Origin: an uncultured delta proteobacterium
GTDB lineage: Bacteria > Desulfobacterota > Desulfovibrionia > Desulfovibrionales > Desulfovibrionaceae
Direction of reading: 5' to 3'
Assembly: GCA_903843965.1 (NCBI GenBank)
Contig: CAIMRY010000027.1
Span: 1-46,088 of the forward strand
Length of the DNA: 46,088 bases
In this document: piece by piece, positions 7,747 to 16,377 of the stretch
How the letters are laid out: each line of letters starts with the position of its first letter
How positions within the stretch are numbered: the stretch's first letter is position 1
Made by a program: the position numbers and the translations under genes
The notes under the pieces: generated by a model
Told to the model about the DNA's origin: nothing
What the model saw: the letters and a program-made list of their open reading frames with translations, nothing else
Databases searched by the model: none

Positions 7747-7800
7747 CATCTGTTTGCGTTCAGGCATCTGTTTGCGATCAGGCATCCGTGTGTCGGCAGG
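7747..7800. repeat. Three 18-bp tandem repeats between ruvC and ruvA
   Basis: catctgtttgcgttcagg (7747-7764), catctgtttgcgatcagg (7765-7782) and catccgtgtgtcggcagg (7783-7800). The array fills the gap between the ruvC stop and the ruvA ribosome site. The two ruvA-proximal units differ at one base; the ruvC-proximal one is more diverged. Confidence 0.85.
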
Positions 7801-7802
7801 CA

Positions 7803-8312
7803 TCAGCTCGCCAGCCCGGTGAGCTTGCGCAGTCGGCGCTCGTTCAGGTGGCAGATGGCCACGCCCAGGGCGTCGCTGGCGTCCAGCGCCCAGTCCGGCT
7901 TTTTCACGCCCAGGATCTGGGCCACCATGAAGGCCACCTGCTCCTTCTCGGCCCGGCCCACGCCCACCAGGCTCTTCTTGACCTGGGTGGGCGCGTACCC
8001 GGCCACGGTGAGTCCGGCCACGGCGCAGGCGGCCATGGCCGCGCCGCGCGCCTGCCCCAGCTTCAGGGCCGAGGCGGTGTTGCGCGCCACGAACACGCTC
8101 TCGATGGCGGCCTCGTCCGGGCCGTGGGCCTGGATCAGCTCGGTCACGCGGGTATAGATGACGCCGAGGCGCTGGGCCATGTCGCCGCCGCTGGGGGTGC
8201 GGATGGTGCCCACGGCCACCAGCTCGGCCCGGCCCGAGGACTCGCGCACGAGGCCATAGCCCGTCACCTGGCTTCCGGGGTCCAGCCCCAGCACCACGAC
8301 AGGCCCGGCCAC
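7803..8312 (-). CDS. ruvC: Crossover junction endodeoxyribonuclease RuvC
   Basis: A 169-aa Holliday junction resolvase of the RNase H fold. The acidic active site is complete: GLDPGS near residue 10, AIESVF in the middle, and the DASDALGVAICH C-terminal pair. It starts with GTG at 8312, five bases after the yebC stop; GGGGTAGGG over the yebC stop acts as ribosome site. Clustered with yebC upstream and ruvA/ruvB downstream. Confidence 0.96.
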   Translation of the reverse strand: MAGPVVVLGLDPGSQVTGYGLVRESSGRAELVAVGTIRTPSGGDMAQRLGVIYTRVTELIQAHGPDEAAIESVFVARNTASALKLGQARGAAMAACAVAGLTVAGYAPTQVKKSLVGVGRAEKEQVAFMVAQILGVKKPDWALDASDALGVAICHLNERRLRKLTGLAS

Positions 8313-8317
8313 GCGCC

Positions 8318-9061
8318 CTACCCCAGCTCTTCCATGATTTCGTCGGTGAAGTCGGCGGTGACGTACACGGCGGACACGTCCTCGTTCTCCTCCAGGTTTT
8401 CCATGAGATTCATGACCTTGCGGGCCGTGACTGCGTCCACCGGGGTCAGGTTCTTGGGGATCATGGTCAGCTCGGAGCTTTCCGGGACGATGCCCGCAGC
8501 CTCAAAGGCCTTCTCCACGGTGGAGTAGTCCTCGGGCGCGGAGCGCACCTCGATGGAGCCCTCCTCGACCACCACGTCGTCGGCCCCGGCCTCCAGCGCC
8601 ACCTCCATGATCTGGTCCTCGGTGTACTTGGCCGCGTCAAAGGAGAGCACGCCGCGCTTGTCGAACATCCAGGCCACGCTGCCCGGCTCGCCCATGTTGC
8701 CGCCGCCCTTGCCGATGATGTGGCGGACGTCGGCGATGGTGCGGTTCTTGTTGTCCGTGGCGACTTCAACAAGCATGGCCACGCCGCCCTGGGCATAGCC
8801 TTCGTACATCATCTCAAAGACTTCGCCGCCCGCAAGCTCGCCCGTGCCCTTCTTGATGGCCGTGTCGATCTTGTCGTTGGGCATGTTGGCGGCCTTGGCC
8901 TTGGCGATGACCGCGCGCAGGCGGGCGTTCAGGTTGGGATCGCCACCGCCCTTGGCCGCCAGGATGATGTCCTTGGTGACCTTGGTGAAGACCTGGCCCT
9001 TCTTTGCGTCGGTTTTTTCCTTGGCGCGCCGGATGGTGGCCCATTTGCTGTGTCCTGACAT
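8318..9061 (-). CDS. yebC: YebC/PmpR (TACO1) family protein
   Basis: A 247-aa YebC-family protein, known as a translation factor that relieves ribosome stalling and previously described as a transcription regulator. It opens with the signature MSGHSKWATIRRAKEKTDAK, then NMPNDKIDTAIKKGTGE and YEGYAQGGVAMLVEVATDN. Length is standard. ATG 9061 has GGAGGAAGA directly upstream. It leads the yebC-ruvC-ruvA-ruvB run, a conserved arrangement. Confidence 0.96.
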   Translation of the reverse strand: MSGHSKWATIRRAKEKTDAKKGQVFTKVTKDIILAAKGGGDPNLNARLRAVIAKAKAANMPNDKIDTAIKKGTGELAGGEVFEMMYEGYAQGGVAMLVEVATDNKNRTIADVRHIIGKGGGNMGEPGSVAWMFDKRGVLSFDAAKYTEDQIMEVALEAGADDVVVEEGSIEVRSAPEDYSTVEKAFEAAGIVPESSELTMIPKNLTPVDAVTARKVMNLMENLEENEDVSAVYVTADFTDEIMEELG

Positions 9062-9070
9062 TCTTCCTCC

Positions 9071-9102
9071 AAAAAACTTCTTGGTCCGGGCGCGTGGCCC
9101 GG
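9071..9102 (-). terminator. Weak terminator/attenuator between rlmE and yebC
   Basis: On the minus strand CCGGGC-CACGC-GCCCGG (9102-9086) is followed about 10 nt later by TTTTTT (9076-9071), just before the yebC ribosome site. The distance between stem and T run is long for a strong terminator. Confidence 0.4.
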
Positions 9103-9163
9103 TGAACTGATGACTGTAGCCGATATCGGCCCGGATGCCAAGCCCCGGAAAACCAGGCCCCGC

Positions 9164-9838
9164 TCAGGAATCCTGGGCCGCCCCGGAAGCCGCCCCCCCA
9201 TGAGAACCGACCCCCTCCGGAAAGCCAAGGCCCCCCGGAAATCCGAGACCCCCCAGAAATCCGAGACCAACGATGAAGGTCTCCTTGCTCTCGGCCCGGG
9301 AGCTCTTGGGCTTGAAGCCGCGCACCTTCTCGAAGAACGGCTTGAGCGACTCCTGGAAGCCCTTGGCGTCCGGGCCCTCGAAGATCTTGGCCACGAAGCT
9401 CCCGCCGGGCTTGAGGCGGCGCAGGGCCACGTCGCGGGCGCGTTCGCACAGCTCCAGGCTGCGGGCCTGGTCCGTGAACTTGACGCCCGTGGTGCGCGGT
9501 GCCATGTCACTCATCACGAGGTCAAAGGGCAAGAGCGGCTCCATGACGGAGAGCAGCTCCGGGGAGTCCGCAAAGGCGTCGTGCACCAGGAAACGCACGG
9601 TGTCCGGGAACTCCTGCTCCGTGGTCTGGATGTCCAGCGCCAGCACGCGGCCCGTGGGGCCGATCTTCTTGGCCGCGAACAGCGTCCACGAGCCCGGCGC
9701 GGCGCCCAGGTCCAGCACCTTCTGGCCGGGTTTGAGCAGCGAAAATTTGACGTCCAGCTCCTGCAGCTTGTACACGCTGCGCGCGGGGTAGTTTTCCGCC
9801 TTGGCGCGCTTGAAATAATGGTCGCGGTATTGTTTCAT
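9164..9838 (-). CDS. rlmE: 23S rRNA 2'-O-methyltransferase RlmE (FtsJ/RrmJ)
   Basis: A 224-aa SAM-dependent methyltransferase that should modify the A-loop uridine (U2552 in E. coli) of 23S rRNA. The catalytic K-D-K-E tetrad is visible as Lys24 (SVYKLQE), Asp111 (MSDMAP), Lys151 (VAKIFEG) and Glu186 (SKETF); the SAM motif is DLGAAPGSW (43-51). The catalytic domain ends near residue 190. The last 34 residues are a Gly/Phe-rich tail ([13 protein letters not shown]) encoded by 18-bp tandem DNA repeats and look like an added, non-family extension. The start at 9838 has only a weak ribosome site. Confidence 0.94.
   Translation of the reverse strand: MKQYRDHYFKRAKAENYPARSVYKLQELDVKFSLLKPGQKVLDLGAAPGSWTLFAAKKIGPTGRVLALDIQTTEQEFPDTVRFLVHDAFADSPELLSVMEPLLPFDLVMSDMAPRTTGVKFTDQARSLELCERARDVALRRLKPGGSFVAKIFEGPDAKGFQESLKPFFEKVRGFKPKSSRAESKETFIVGLGFLGGLGFPGGLGFPEGVGSHGGAASGAAQDS
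9213..9266. repeat. Three 18-bp tandem repeats in the rlmE 3' end
   Basis: Units at 9213-9230, 9231-9248 and 9249-9266 (ccccccggaaatccgaga type). They encode repeats of GLGFxG, one hexapeptide per unit, and form the C-terminal tail of RlmE. Confidence 0.85.
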
Positions 9839-9894
9839 GGGGGTGCCTGCTCGCCGCTACCTAGCCCAAACCGGCCCCCTTGCCAAGGAGCCCC

Positions 9895-11583
9895 ATGCCC
9901 ACCTCCCCTGACATGAACCGGCCTGTGCGCCTCCGCGTCCTGGACGAACTCGGCCTGCCGAAGTCCCTGCCCGCCGGGCCGGAGGACTTCCGCACCCTCT
10001 GCGGACCCGGCGATCACGACACGGGGGGCGACACAAGACCTGTCACGCTGCTGCTGGGCCTGGGGCCGGAGCCGGAGCGCCTGCCGGACCTTCTCGCCCA
10101 TCTCGACTGCGGTCCCGGCCTGAAGGCCGCCCGCTACCTCGAATGCCCGGAACTGGCCGCGCAGTACGGCGCTTCGTGGCCGGGCCGCATCCCGGCGAAT
10201 TTCGCCGCAGCCGACCCGGCGGACGTGGCCGCCCTGGCCCGCAGCGGCGCGCGGATCATCCTCTATGCGCCCGGAGCGCGGCTGTTCCCCGGCTACTGGG
10301 GGCCGCTTCTGGCCGCCGCGCAGGTGGCGCTGTTTGCCTCCGCCCCGGCCCCGCGCCCGCGCCTGGTCTGGCTGCCCGGCGGCGAGGGCGGGCTTCTGCG
10401 CATCGAGCTGCGCGAGGCCCTGGAGGCCCTGGGCTACAGCGTGCGCCTGACCGGGGACGCGGGCGTGGCGGACTTCCGCGCCCTGCTTGCCGAGGGCGAA
10501 TGCCCGGAGCTGTTTTTCAGCGTCAACTTCAGCGGGCTGGACCCCCTGGGCGAGGCCCGCCACCTGCTTGAGGCCGCCGGGACGCGGGTGGCGGTGTGGT
10601 GCGTGGACAACCCGCTGCACCTCGTCAGCGGGCTGAAGTCCCGGTTCTGGACCCGGCTGCCGCTCTTCGTCACCGACGACTGGTTTGTGGAGCCGCTGCA
10701 GGGGCTGGGCGCGGCGAACGTGCGCCACCTGCCCCTGGCCGCGCGCGCGCGCGACCTGGAAAATGCCCCGCGCCCGCCCTCCCCGGCCTGGGCGAACTTG
10801 GCCGGTCGGCTGGTGTTCGTGGGCCGCAGCATCTTCCCCGGCAAGGACGGATTCTTCGCGGGCTGCGCCCTGCCGGAAGCGCCGTGGGCCGAGGCCCGGA
10901 CCAGACTGGAGGCGGGACGACACCCGGATCTCGGCCAGCGCCCGGATTTCGACAGACGCCCGGACTTCGGTTCTTGGCCGGATTTCGGCTGGTGGTTGGA
11001 ACGGCTGGGGGTCCAATCGCTCTGGCCGGGCGCGGAGGTGCGCCGGGCAGGCTACTGCGCCGAGGAGACTGGCCGGGCCTGGCGCACCCTGTGCCTGGGC
11101 CGCGCCCACACGGACCTGGGGCTGCTGACGGTGTTCGGGGATGCGGGCTGGCGGGAGCTGTTGCCGGAAGTTGCCGACCAGCGCGGCTTTGTGGACTACT
11201 ACACGGCCCTGCCGGACATCGCGGCCAGCGCAGGCGCGTGCCTGAACCTGACCAACCCGCTCTTGCCCCACGGCCTCACCCAGCGGCATTTCGACACCTG
11301 GGCCGCAGGCGGGCTGCTGCTCACCGACGCCACGCCGGGCCTCGGCATCTTCCCGGCGGAGCTGACGCGGGAGATCACCTTCCGCGCGCCCGCCGAAATC
11401 GCCCCGCGCTTCCGCATCCTCACGTCGTCCCCGGCCCTGGCTGCGGAACTCAAAGCCGCCTGGCGCGCCGAGCTTCTGCGCGCACACACCTACGACCACC
11501 GGATGGCCGAGATGCTGGAGAGTCTTGGGCTTCGTTCCGCCGGTTCCGTACCCTGCACAACAAAAAAGGAAGGACGCGCATGA
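9895..11583 (+). CDS. CgeB-like glycosyltransferase (DUF3880 type)
   Basis: A 562-aa protein with two Rossmann-like halves. The middle (LFFSVNFSGLDPLGEA, VAVWCVDNPLHL) resembles DUF3880. The C-terminal part (LNLTNPLLPHGLTQRHFDTW, AAGGLLLTDATPGLGIF) matches the CgeB/spore-maturation-like glycosyltransferase family, probably using a nucleotide sugar. Acceptor unknown; cell-surface or flagellar glycosylation is possible. ATG 9895 has AAGGAG 4 bp upstream; a TTG 15 bp earlier overlaps that site. Between the halves sits a four-unit hexapeptide repeat (xPDFGx) from 18-bp DNA repeats. The stop overlaps the next gene as ATGA, so the two are coupled. Confidence 0.8.
   Translation: MPTSPDMNRPVRLRVLDELGLPKSLPAGPEDFRTLCGPGDHDTGGDTRPVTLLLGLGPEPERLPDLLAHLDCGPGLKAARYLECPELAAQYGASWPGRIPANFAAADPADVAALARSGARIILYAPGARLFPGYWGPLLAAAQVALFASAPAPRPRLVWLPGGEGGLLRIELREALEALGYSVRLTGDAGVADFRALLAEGECPELFFSVNFSGLDPLGEARHLLEAAGTRVAVWCVDNPLHLVSGLKSRFWTRLPLFVTDDWFVEPLQGLGAANVRHLPLAARARDLENAPRPPSPAWANLAGRLVFVGRSIFPGKDGFFAGCALPEAPWAEARTRLEAGRHPDLGQRPDFDRRPDFGSWPDFGWWLERLGVQSLWPGAEVRRAGYCAEETGRAWRTLCLGRAHTDLGLLTVFGDAGWRELLPEVADQRGFVDYYTALPDIAASAGACLNLTNPLLPHGLTQRHFDTWAAGGLLLTDATPGLGIFPAELTREITFRAPAEIAPRFRILTSSPALAAELKAAWRAELLRAHTYDHRMAEMLESLGLRSAGSVPCTTKKEGRA
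10921..10992 (+). repeat. Four 18-bp tandem repeats inside the glycosyltransferase
   Basis: Units 10921-10938, 10939-10956, 10957-10974 and 10975-10992 (cgcccggatttcgacaga type). Each encodes one hexapeptide HPDLGQ, RPDFDR, RPDFGS, WPDFGW, forming an interdomain linker. Confidence 0.9.
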
Positions 11584-12152
11584 GCGAGCCGGAAAAATTG
11601 GGCGCATTTCCGTTCGTTATTGGCGGCCTCTCGTTCGTGCCCCTGCTTGGGCTGCTCTTCGGCGGGATCTCGATCATCCATGGTCTGACAACCAGAAAAA
11701 TCGGCGGGAAAAAACTCGCGCTTATCGGTCTTGGCGGAATTCTTTTCACGGTTGCCCTGTATTCGTCGCTCTTCTACTTTGGATTCGTGAAACGAGGCGG
11801 GGTCTATGACGACCTCAGGGCCAAGATGACGGAAAGCACGCTCGCGTCCCTGGTGCAGTCGATAGAGTTCTACAAGACCGAGAATGGACATTATCCTGAG
11901 TCACTGGAGGAGCTGAAGAAATCTCAGCCAAACACCGCCTTCATTTTCATCCAAGACACGTCGGATGTTGAACTCGGCGGCAAACAGCGTTTATTCTACT
12001 ATGAGCCGGTCGGCACGGACCACTACTATTTGCGGAGCGTGGGGCCGGACGGAATGCCTTTTACGAAAGACGACATTGTGCCCAAGATATCCGTAAAGCC
12101 CGGCAGCGCTGTCGGGCTCCTGATAAAGAAAGCCGACACGGGCGGATCATGA
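11580..12152 (+). CDS. Membrane protein with GspG-like C-terminal domain
   Basis: A 190-aa protein with two hydrophobic helices near the N terminus (about residues 9-35 and 45-66). A soluble domain follows (LASLVQSIEFYKTENGHYP, FYYEPVGTDHYYLRSVGPDG, PFTKDDIVP) resembling the type II secretion major-pseudopilin (GspG) fold, including its Gly-Asp-rich C-terminal loop. It lacks a prepilin peptidase site, so it is not a pseudopilin itself; the domain may bind calcium or serve assembly. The ATGA overlap couples it to the glycosyltransferase. Its codons are more AT-rich than the neighbour's, hinting at a different origin. Function unknown. Confidence 0.7.
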   Translation: MSEPEKLGAFPFVIGGLSFVPLLGLLFGGISIIHGLTTRKIGGKKLALIGLGGILFTVALYSSLFYFGFVKRGGVYDDLRAKMTESTLASLVQSIEFYKTENGHYPESLEELKKSQPNTAFIFIQDTSDVELGGKQRLFYYEPVGTDHYYLRSVGPDGMPFTKDDIVPKISVKPGSAVGLLIKKADTGGS

Positions 12153-12211
12153 CGGGAGCGCCGCAACGTCCTTGAACGCTGCACCATGAGCGACATGCTG
12201 ACCACGTGAAG

Positions 12212-12263
12212 ACTCCCCCGAACGCCCTGCCCCAGAGGGTCTGGACAGGGGCTCAGGGGGGAA
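12212..12263. terminator. Bidirectional terminator-like structure
   Basis: CCCCC and CCCTG segments pair with CAGGG and GGGGG around an inner CCAGA-GGG-TCTGG hairpin, between two convergent genes. There is no T tract, so it may need Rho or act mainly as an mRNA 3' stabiliser. Confidence 0.4.
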
Positions 12264-12275
12264 GGTTGGGCCGGG

Positions 12276-14189
12276 CTAGCCCAGCATCCGCAAGGAATAC
12301 TTCTCGAAGAGCAGGCTCTGGAACTCGGCGGTGAGCTTGAAGGCCGCGCGCAGCCGCTCGCGCTCCATGGCCCCCAGGGTGTCGGGCCGGATGTCGTTGT
12401 CCAGCGGCTTGCCCTGGCGCAGGTGCGCGGCCTGGGTGCGCATGCGCAGGGTCTGCAAAAAGTCGTAGGCGTCGCACAGGCCCTCGGCCAGGGGCACGGA
12501 CAGCGCCTCGGAGCGGTGCAGCAGGCGCAGCCGCGCGCAGGTGCCGGTCTCGGCCAGGCCGTGGTCCAGGGCCAGGGTCTTCACGCCCTGGGTGATGGGG
12601 AAGATGCCGCCGCGCTTGATGTCGAGCACGCCCAGGCCCTGTTCGTCCTTCTTGAGCGAGAACGAGCCGAACAGCCCCAGCGGCGGGCTGAAGCGCACCG
12701 CCTCCCGCGCCATGTACTTGAGCAGCACCGAACTCTTGCGCAGACGCCTGGTCATGGCCTCGCGCAGGCGCACGTTCAGGCCGCTGTTCCCGGCCCCGTG
12801 CACCTGCACGGCCCGCATGTCGCACAACAGCGAGGCCTTGAGGATGCCTTCGGCGTCTGGCCTGTCGGCGATGCTGTCAAAGAGGTCCAGCCAGCCGTCC
12901 AGGCTTTTGCGCCAGTCCGGGTTGTCCATCATGATGCGGTTCTTGCACGGCGGAAAGCCCACCTGTAGGAGCATTCGCGTCAGGCTCTCGCCCAGGCGCG
13001 CGAACCAGTCCTCAAGCTCCGGGCCGTGGCCTGAACCGCTTGATCCATCATAGGCCAGGGCCAGGTCCTGGTCCGTGGCCAGAAACTGCTCGCGTCGGCC
13101 CTGGCTGCCCAACACCAGCACGGCGTGGGGCGCGGGCGCGGGGCCCAGCTCGGCCAGGACCATCTCCCAGGCCCGGCACATGATGCGGTCGTGCATCGCG
13201 CTGATGAGCCGACCCACGGCGTCGCTGGTGATGCCCTCGGCCACGCTGCGCCCGGCCATGCGGTGCAGGCGGTCGAAGGTCCGGGCCAGTTCCTCCGGGG
13301 CCGTGGCTGCGGCGATCTCCGAAGCCACGGCCAGGGGGCTTTCCCCCCGGGCGGAGAGCATGTCCCGCTCGCCCAGGACGCCCGCGTGGGAGCCGTTCTC
13401 GTCCAGCAGCACCAGGCGGCGGATGCCGTGGTGGACCATGCGCGAAAAGGCCTCGATGAGCAGCTCCTCGGGTCCGGCCGTGACCAGGCCCGGGGTCATG
13501 ACCTCGGTCACGCACAGGGTCTCGGCATCCTTTCCGGCGGCCACAACCTTGGCCAGCACGTCGCGCTCGGTGAGGATGCCCAGCACCCCGCCTGCGCCAT
13601 TGCCTGTGTCGGCAGCGCGCACCAGGGCCGCCGTGGCCTTGGCCTGGGCCATGAGGCGCGCGGCCTGGCCCACGCTGGCCGTGGCGTCCACGAACACCGG
13701 CGCCGGGCAGGTAACGTCGCCCACGCGCAGACGCAGGAAGGGGTCCGGACCGGGCTGGCCGGACTGGTTCCTGGCGCGCGCCGCCGCAGCCGTCAACCCG
13801 GCGGAGCGGGCCGCAAGCGAGCGGGCGAAAAGTTCGTCGGCCATGAGTTGGCCAAGGGCCTCCAGCGGGATCAGGATGACCTCGGAGTTCTCGGCCGCGC
13901 GGACGTCCCACAGACCCGTCGCCGCGCCCTGGCCAGCGGGCAGCGCCGCCTCCCAGCCCAGCATGTCGCCCGGGAGCAGCGAAAGCGTCAGGCACTGGGC
14001 GTAGGTGGCCTCCAGCGAGCCGGAGCGCACCACGCAGGCGGCGTCCGGGATGGTCCCGGCGGTGAGGATTTCTTCCCCTGCGGCCAGGCTGCGGGCGGAA
14101 AAAGAGTCTCCCTCCGACCCCAGCAGGCGCTGGGGCAGGAGGGAGAACGGTAGCGTCACTTTGAGAAAGGAGACTATTGCTTCATTCAT
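12276..14189 (-). CDS. cNMP-binding/CBS/DUF294 nucleotidyltransferase-like regulator
   Basis: A 637-aa cytoplasmic protein. Order: cNMP-binding-like domain (about 30-130), CBS pair (about 150-280), DUF294 putative nucleotidyltransferase with GSQGRREQ and TDQDLAL near 360-375, and the DUF294 C-terminal domain with the conserved FGSFSL and DIKRGG motifs. GSQGRRE followed by D-x-D resembles the GlnD/PII-uridylyltransferase active site, so it may transfer a nucleotide; the target is unknown. The start overlaps the ActP stop by 4 bp. DUF485-ActP-DUF294 clusters are recurrent, so it probably regulates acetate uptake or its use. Confidence 0.85.
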   Translation of the reverse strand: MNEAIVSFLKVTLPFSLLPQRLLGSEGDSFSARSLAAGEEILTAGTIPDAACVVRSGSLEATYAQCLTLSLLPGDMLGWEAALPAGQGAATGLWDVRAAENSEVILIPLEALGQLMADELFARSLAARSAGLTAAAARARNQSGQPGPDPFLRLRVGDVTCPAPVFVDATASVGQAARLMAQAKATAALVRAADTGNGAGGVLGILTERDVLAKVVAAGKDAETLCVTEVMTPGLVTAGPEELLIEAFSRMVHHGIRRLVLLDENGSHAGVLGERDMLSARGESPLAVASEIAAATAPEELARTFDRLHRMAGRSVAEGITSDAVGRLISAMHDRIMCRAWEMVLAELGPAPAPHAVLVLGSQGRREQFLATDQDLALAYDGSSGSGHGPELEDWFARLGESLTRMLLQVGFPPCKNRIMMDNPDWRKSLDGWLDLFDSIADRPDAEGILKASLLCDMRAVQVHGAGNSGLNVRLREAMTRRLRKSSVLLKYMAREAVRFSPPLGLFGSFSLKKDEQGLGVLDIKRGGIFPITQGVKTLALDHGLAETGTCARLRLLHRSEALSVPLAEGLCDAYDFLQTLRMRTQAAHLRQGKPLDNDIRPDTLGAMERERLRAAFKLTAEFQSLLFEKYSLRMLG

Positions 14190-15733
14190 TCCACGCTCAC
14201 GCCGAGGTAGTTGCGGACCTTTTGTTCCGCATACAACGATTCGGCGCGTTCGTCACGCTTAATCATGGAGCCGATCCACCCGGCGACGAAGGCCCCGGTC
14301 ATGGAGATGAGCGCCGGGTTCTTCAAGGGGAAGATGGCCGTGGGATTCTTCAAGATGTCCACCCACACCGTGGGGCTGATCACGATGAGCACCACGGCCA
14401 GCGTCGTGCCGGTGACGATGGAGAACACCGCGCCCAGCGTGCTGAACTTGCGCCACATGATGGACATCAAAAGGGCCGGGAAGTTGGCGCTGGCGGCGAT
14501 GGCGAAGGCCAGGCCCACCATGAAGGCCACGTTCTGGCCCTTGAACACCAGGCCGAGCACCACGGCCACCACGCCCAGGCACAGGGTGGCGATCTTGGCC
14601 ACGCGCACCTCTTCCTGCTCATTGGCATGCCCGCTGCGGAACACGTTCACGTAGAGGTCGTGGGACAGGGTGGTGGCCCCGGCAAGGGTCAAGCCGGCCA
14701 CCACGGCCAGGATGGTGGCGAAGGCCACAGCCGCGATGAAGCCCAGGAACACGGTGCCGCCGGTGGCCTCGGCCAAGAGCAGCGCAGCCATGTTGCCGCC
14801 CTTGTCCATGCCCGAGATCACGTCCTGGCCCACGAGCACCATGGCCCCGAAGCCGATGATGAAGGTCAGGATGTAGAAGAAGCCGATGAAGCCGGTGGCC
14901 ACGAACACGCTCTTGCGGGCGGCCTTGGCGTCGGGCACGGTGTAGAAGCGCATGAGGATGTGCGGCAAACCGGCCGTGCCGAACATGAGCGCCAGGCCGA
15001 GGGAGATGGCGTCCCAGGGATTGGACACGAGCCCGCCGGGAGCCAGCACCTTGGCGCCGTACTTGGCCTGGGCGGCGGCGAAGAGGTTCACGGGGTTGAA
15101 GTTGAACTTGGCCAGGACCATGGCCACAAGCACCGTGGCGCCGGTGAGGAGCAGGCAGGCCTTGATGATCTGCACCCAGGTGGTGGCGAGCATGCCGCCG
15201 AAGAGCACGTAGCAGATCATCACCGCGCCCACGAAGACGATGGCGATCTCGTACTTGAGGCCGAACACCATGTGGATGAGCGCGCCGGAGCCCACCATCT
15301 GCGCGATGAGGTAGAAGCACACGGTCATGAGCGAGCCCACGCTGGCGGCGATGCGCACCGGCTTCTGCGACAGGCGGTAGGCCACCACGTCGGCGAAGGT
15401 GTACTTGCCGAGGTTGCGCAGGGGCTCGGCGATGAGGAACATGATGATGGGCCAGCCCACCAAAAAGCCGATGGAGTAGATGAGCCCGTCATAGCCCTTG
15501 AGGGACACGAGCCCGGCGATGCCGAGGAAGCTTGCGGCGCTCATGTAGTCGCCGGCCAGGGCCAGGCCGTTCTGGAAGCCGGAGATGCCGCCGCCCGCCG
15601 CGTAGAAGTCGGCCGTGGTCTTGGATTTCTTGGCCGCGAAATAGGTGATGAACATGGTTCCCGTGATGAACACGAAAAAAAACAGGATGGAGGTGAGGTT
15701 CGGTTGCCCGATGGTTGTGGTGAACTGATCCAT
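14186..15733 (-). CDS. actP: Cation/acetate symporter (ActP-like, SSS family)
   Basis: A 515-aa sodium:solute symporter with about 13 transmembrane helices. [34 protein letters not shown] and [20 protein letters not shown] are diagnostic of the ActP branch that imports acetate or related monocarboxylates. Preceded by a DUF485 protein, as in yjcH-actP of E. coli, with its ribosome site over the DUF485 stop, and followed by a DUF294 gene (ATGA overlap). In an incomplete-oxidising sulfate reducer it could recover acetate or take up lactate/pyruvate; substrate is inferred from family. Confidence 0.93.
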   Translation of the reverse strand: MDQFTTTIGQPNLTSILFFFVFITGTMFITYFAAKKSKTTADFYAAGGGISGFQNGLALAGDYMSAASFLGIAGLVSLKGYDGLIYSIGFLVGWPIIMFLIAEPLRNLGKYTFADVVAYRLSQKPVRIAASVGSLMTVCFYLIAQMVGSGALIHMVFGLKYEIAIVFVGAVMICYVLFGGMLATTWVQIIKACLLLTGATVLVAMVLAKFNFNPVNLFAAAQAKYGAKVLAPGGLVSNPWDAISLGLALMFGTAGLPHILMRFYTVPDAKAARKSVFVATGFIGFFYILTFIIGFGAMVLVGQDVISGMDKGGNMAALLLAEATGGTVFLGFIAAVAFATILAVVAGLTLAGATTLSHDLYVNVFRSGHANEQEEVRVAKIATLCLGVVAVVLGLVFKGQNVAFMVGLAFAIAASANFPALLMSIMWRKFSTLGAVFSIVTGTTLAVVLIVISPTVWVDILKNPTAIFPLKNPALISMTGAFVAGWIGSMIKRDERAESLYAEQKVRNYLGVSVE

Positions 15734-15735
15734 GT

Positions 15736-16041
15736 CTAATTCCTCCTGAGGCTCTGCCGGATGGAGTCCACGGCGCTGTCGTATTTGTCGTTGGCCCAGT
15801 AGACGTAGATTCCGGTGAGCCCCCAGGCCAGCAGGATGACGAACAGGCCGATGGGGATGCCGATGCTCAGGCCCTCGGTGATCATGCCGCCGAGCAGGCC
15901 CTTGTCAAAGGCCAGAACGAGGATGAAGCCGAAGTACACGCCCAGCATGATGATGGACAGAATTGCCGAGACGGACCACTGCCTGGCGACCAGCGCCTTG
16001 AATTCAGGCGAGTTGATGATGGCGTCCGGGTCTTTGTTCAT
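15736..16041 (-). CDS. yjcH: DUF485 membrane protein (YjcH-like)
   Basis: A 101-aa protein with two hydrophobic helices (about 25-45 and 58-82) and the conserved N-terminal [11 protein letters not shown] and C-terminal [11 protein letters not shown] motifs of DUF485. It is the usual small partner encoded just before ActP. ATG 16041 has AGGAGG 7 bp upstream. Its role is not established; an accessory subunit of the symporter is commonly assumed. Confidence 0.9.
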   Translation of the reverse strand: MNKDPDAIINSPEFKALVARQWSVSAILSIIMLGVYFGFILVLAFDKGLLGGMITEGLSIGIPIGLFVILLAWGLTGIYVYWANDKYDSAVDSIRQSLRRN

Positions 16042-16377
16042 GATGGTCCCTCCTGTTGTGTTGTCTGCGCCGGGGACTTCGGACCGCCCAAGGCCCCCAT
16101 GCGCTGTCTTCGGTTTGAGGTGTAAAGCAGAAAAACCCCCTTGCGCCATCGCAATTCGCCCAGTGGTGCTATTCCGGCGGTGAGCACCGCGTAGGGCCAG
16201 ACGAACATTCACCCGCCGATTCGCACCGTTCGCCGGAGCCGGGGCCGGGTGAACGGCGGCAAGCGGCGGCGGGCGGGGGCGGCGGGAGGCTGCGCGCAAC
16301 TGGGGCGAGCGCCCTGCCCGCGCCTGCGGCAGGCTTCTTGCTTGCACCCCTGCGGAGAAAAATATTCCGGAGCGCCC
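16042..16377. other. Divergent promoter region, DUF485/ActP and GT9
   Basis: 336 bp without a convincing gene between divergent transcription units. TTGCG-CCAT-CGCAA is a small palindrome near 16140-16153. CGGCAG-GCTTC-TTGC near 16327-16341 has sigma-54-like -24 GG and -12 GC spacing in front of the GT9 gene, but with two mismatches, so it is only suggestive. Confidence 0.3.

Noticed and set aside
6155-7822. 555-codon plus-strand frame over ruvB and ruvA
   Set aside because: Both ruv genes are full length with all motifs; the plus-strand frame has biased His/Gln/Gly composition and no domain.
9835-11607. Long minus-strand open frame opposite the CgeB-like glycosyltransferase
   Set aside because: GC-rich coding strands keep antisense frames open. 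Its protein is low-complexity Arg/Gly/Ala/Gln without domain features, while the plus strand has clear family motifs.
16327-16341. Sigma-54 promoter for the GT9 gene
   Set aside because: Spacing fits but the -24 box has two mismatches, and it lies in a GC-rich region where chance matches are likely.
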